From CAZIAK01 sp964537035 (lineage in GTDB: Bacteria > Planctomycetota > B15-G4): a DNA stretch of 64,000 nt. Shown in pieces: positions 63,319 through 64,000 of the stretch. Every line of letters begins with the position of its first letter. Within the stretch, counting starts at the first letter, position 1. The notes beneath the pieces are model-generated. The model was not told the origin of the DNA. It was given only the letters and a program-made list of their open reading frames with translations, and made no database searches. The stretch covers positions 65,302 through 129,301 of the forward strand of contig CAZIAK010000008.1 in the NCBI GenBank assembly GCA_964537035.1. The letters run 5' to 3'. Position numbers and translations under genes: made by a program.

Positions 63319-64000
63319 AGGTCGAAGAGACCACCATCGGGCGGGTGCTCACGCGCAGCTCCGGCTTCCTGCGCACGGTGTGCTCCCACTCGCTCCAGCC
63401 GTACCAGGGTTGCACCCACGGCAACAGCCTCTGCGGCACCTCGTGCTACGTGCGCCACAACCGCTGGCTCACTCGCGGGCGACCGTGGGGGTCGTTTCTC
63501 GAAGCGCGGGTCAACGCGGCCGCGGCCTACACGGCAGAGCACCGACGAGAGCGGCGCTGGGCGAGGACATCGCGGGACGGCTTCGTGGTCTTTCTGTCCA
63601 GCGCGACCGATCCGTTCGTGCCCCAGGAGCCTCGCCTGGGCATCACCGCGGCGGTGCTGGCTGCCATGGTCGTCGACCCGCCGGACGGGCTCATCGTCCA
63701 GACCCACAGCCCGGCAGTGGCCGAGCACATCGACGTCTTGTCTGCGTTGCACAAGCTGTGCCGTCTGCGGGTGCAGCTCTCGGTGGAGAGCGACCGAGAT
63801 GAGCTGCCCGGCTTGCCCCCGCCCATCGCCACGGTGGACGCCCGGCTGGCGGCAGCCACGCAGCTTCACGACGCAGGGCTCCACGTGGTCATCTGCCTGG
63901 CGCCCCTGCTGCCCCTCGCTGAACCGACCGCCTTCTTCGAGCGGCTCTCCCGTTGCGCAGACCAGATCATCATCGACCACTTCATCGGTGGTGATGGCAC
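63315..64000 (+). CDS. Radical SAM protein, truncated by the window end
   Basis: GTG 63315 overlaps the glcF stop and the frame is open to the window edge (about 228 residues). After TVCSHSLQPYQG, a Cys set appears as CTHGNSLCGTSCYV, i.e. Cx6Cx3C instead of the usual CxxxCxxC, then RHNRWLTRGRPWGSFLEARVNAAAAY. Further on, FLSSATDPFVPQEPRLGIT, VQTHSPAVAEHIDVL and LRVQLSVESDRDELP show the beta strands of a radical SAM barrel and resemble SplB-like proteins (which repair spore photoproduct). Function unknown. Confidence 0.7.
   Translation, partial: MKVEETTIGRVLTRSSGFLRTVCSHSLQPYQGCTHGNSLCGTSCYVRHNRWLTRGRPWGSFLEARVNAAAAYTAEHRRERRWARTSRDGFVVFLSSATDPFVPQEPRLGITAAVLAAMVVDPPDGLIVQTHSPAVAEHIDVLSALHKLCRLRVQLSVESDRDELPGLPPPIATVDARLAAATQLHDAGLHVVICLAPLLPLAEPTAFFERLSRCADQIIIDHFIGGDG

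Overview
This 64 kb window is GC-rich chromosomal DNA from a Gram-negative aerobic bacterium. It has outer-membrane and lipoprotein genes, a cbb3 oxidase and a B. subtilis-like succinate dehydrogenase. A Ser/Thr kinase with a sulfatase-modifying (FGE-like) tail diverges from an ECF sigma factor. Several very secreted proteins end in short Ala/Val/Pro-rich domains. These traits fit Planctomycetota best; Myxococcota-like lineages remain possible. This is inference, because no rRNA or tRNA gene is present. Gene density is high and many neighbours overlap by ATGA or GTGA, so operons are compact and translationally coupled.

Layout. 1-4035: zinc/manganese uptake operon (outer-membrane barrel, znuA, znuC, znuB). 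4064-6966: response-regulator/PP2C phosphatase plus GAF histidine kinase. 7088-12073: a kinase-FGE gene with two small paralogous genes downstream, diverging from an ECF sigma gene. 12283-14091: secreted subtilase. 14284-20942: fba, an NHL-like pseudogene split by a palindromic element, an EVE-domain gene, orn, asnB and a DegT aminotransferase. 21133-23525: envelope proteins and thpR. 23743-27128: sdhCAB. 27337-30987: two tandem secreted metalloproteases closed by a strong terminator. 31234-35803: malic enzyme, gpmA and an OPT transporter. 35863-44918: cbb3 oxidase structural and assembly operon (minus strand). 44919-45707: gene-free stretch with an 11-bp tandem repeat. 45708-48819: LPP20-like lipoproteins and a nitroreductase. 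48889-53871: rmuC, an MFS exporter and a large secreted protein. 54102-57210: B12-binding radical SAM protein and a membrane glycosyltransferase. 57320-63318: molybdopterin oxidoreductase diverging from glcDEF. 63315-end: radical SAM protein cut by the window edge.

The most notable finding is a small exported protein gene (7088-7775). Four tandem 7-bp units lie between its start codon and its signal peptide and put it out of frame; losing one unit restores a complete reading frame behind a good ribosome-binding site. This looks like a phase-variable switch caught OFF, unless the repeat count is a sequencing error. A second is a 182-bp palindromic, CTAG-flanked element inserted in a decayed gene. 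Third, the three 100-N gaps are flanked by identical sequence on both sides (55, 25 and 55 bp). The first two are contig overlaps that were not merged, and removing gap plus duplicate restores znuA and ccoI exactly; the third lies in a tandem repeat and its true length is unknown.

The genes describe a respiring heterotroph: glycolate and malate oxidation, succinate dehydrogenase, a high-affinity terminal oxidase with its copper and Fe-S assembly factors, plus extracellular proteolysis and oligopeptide uptake.
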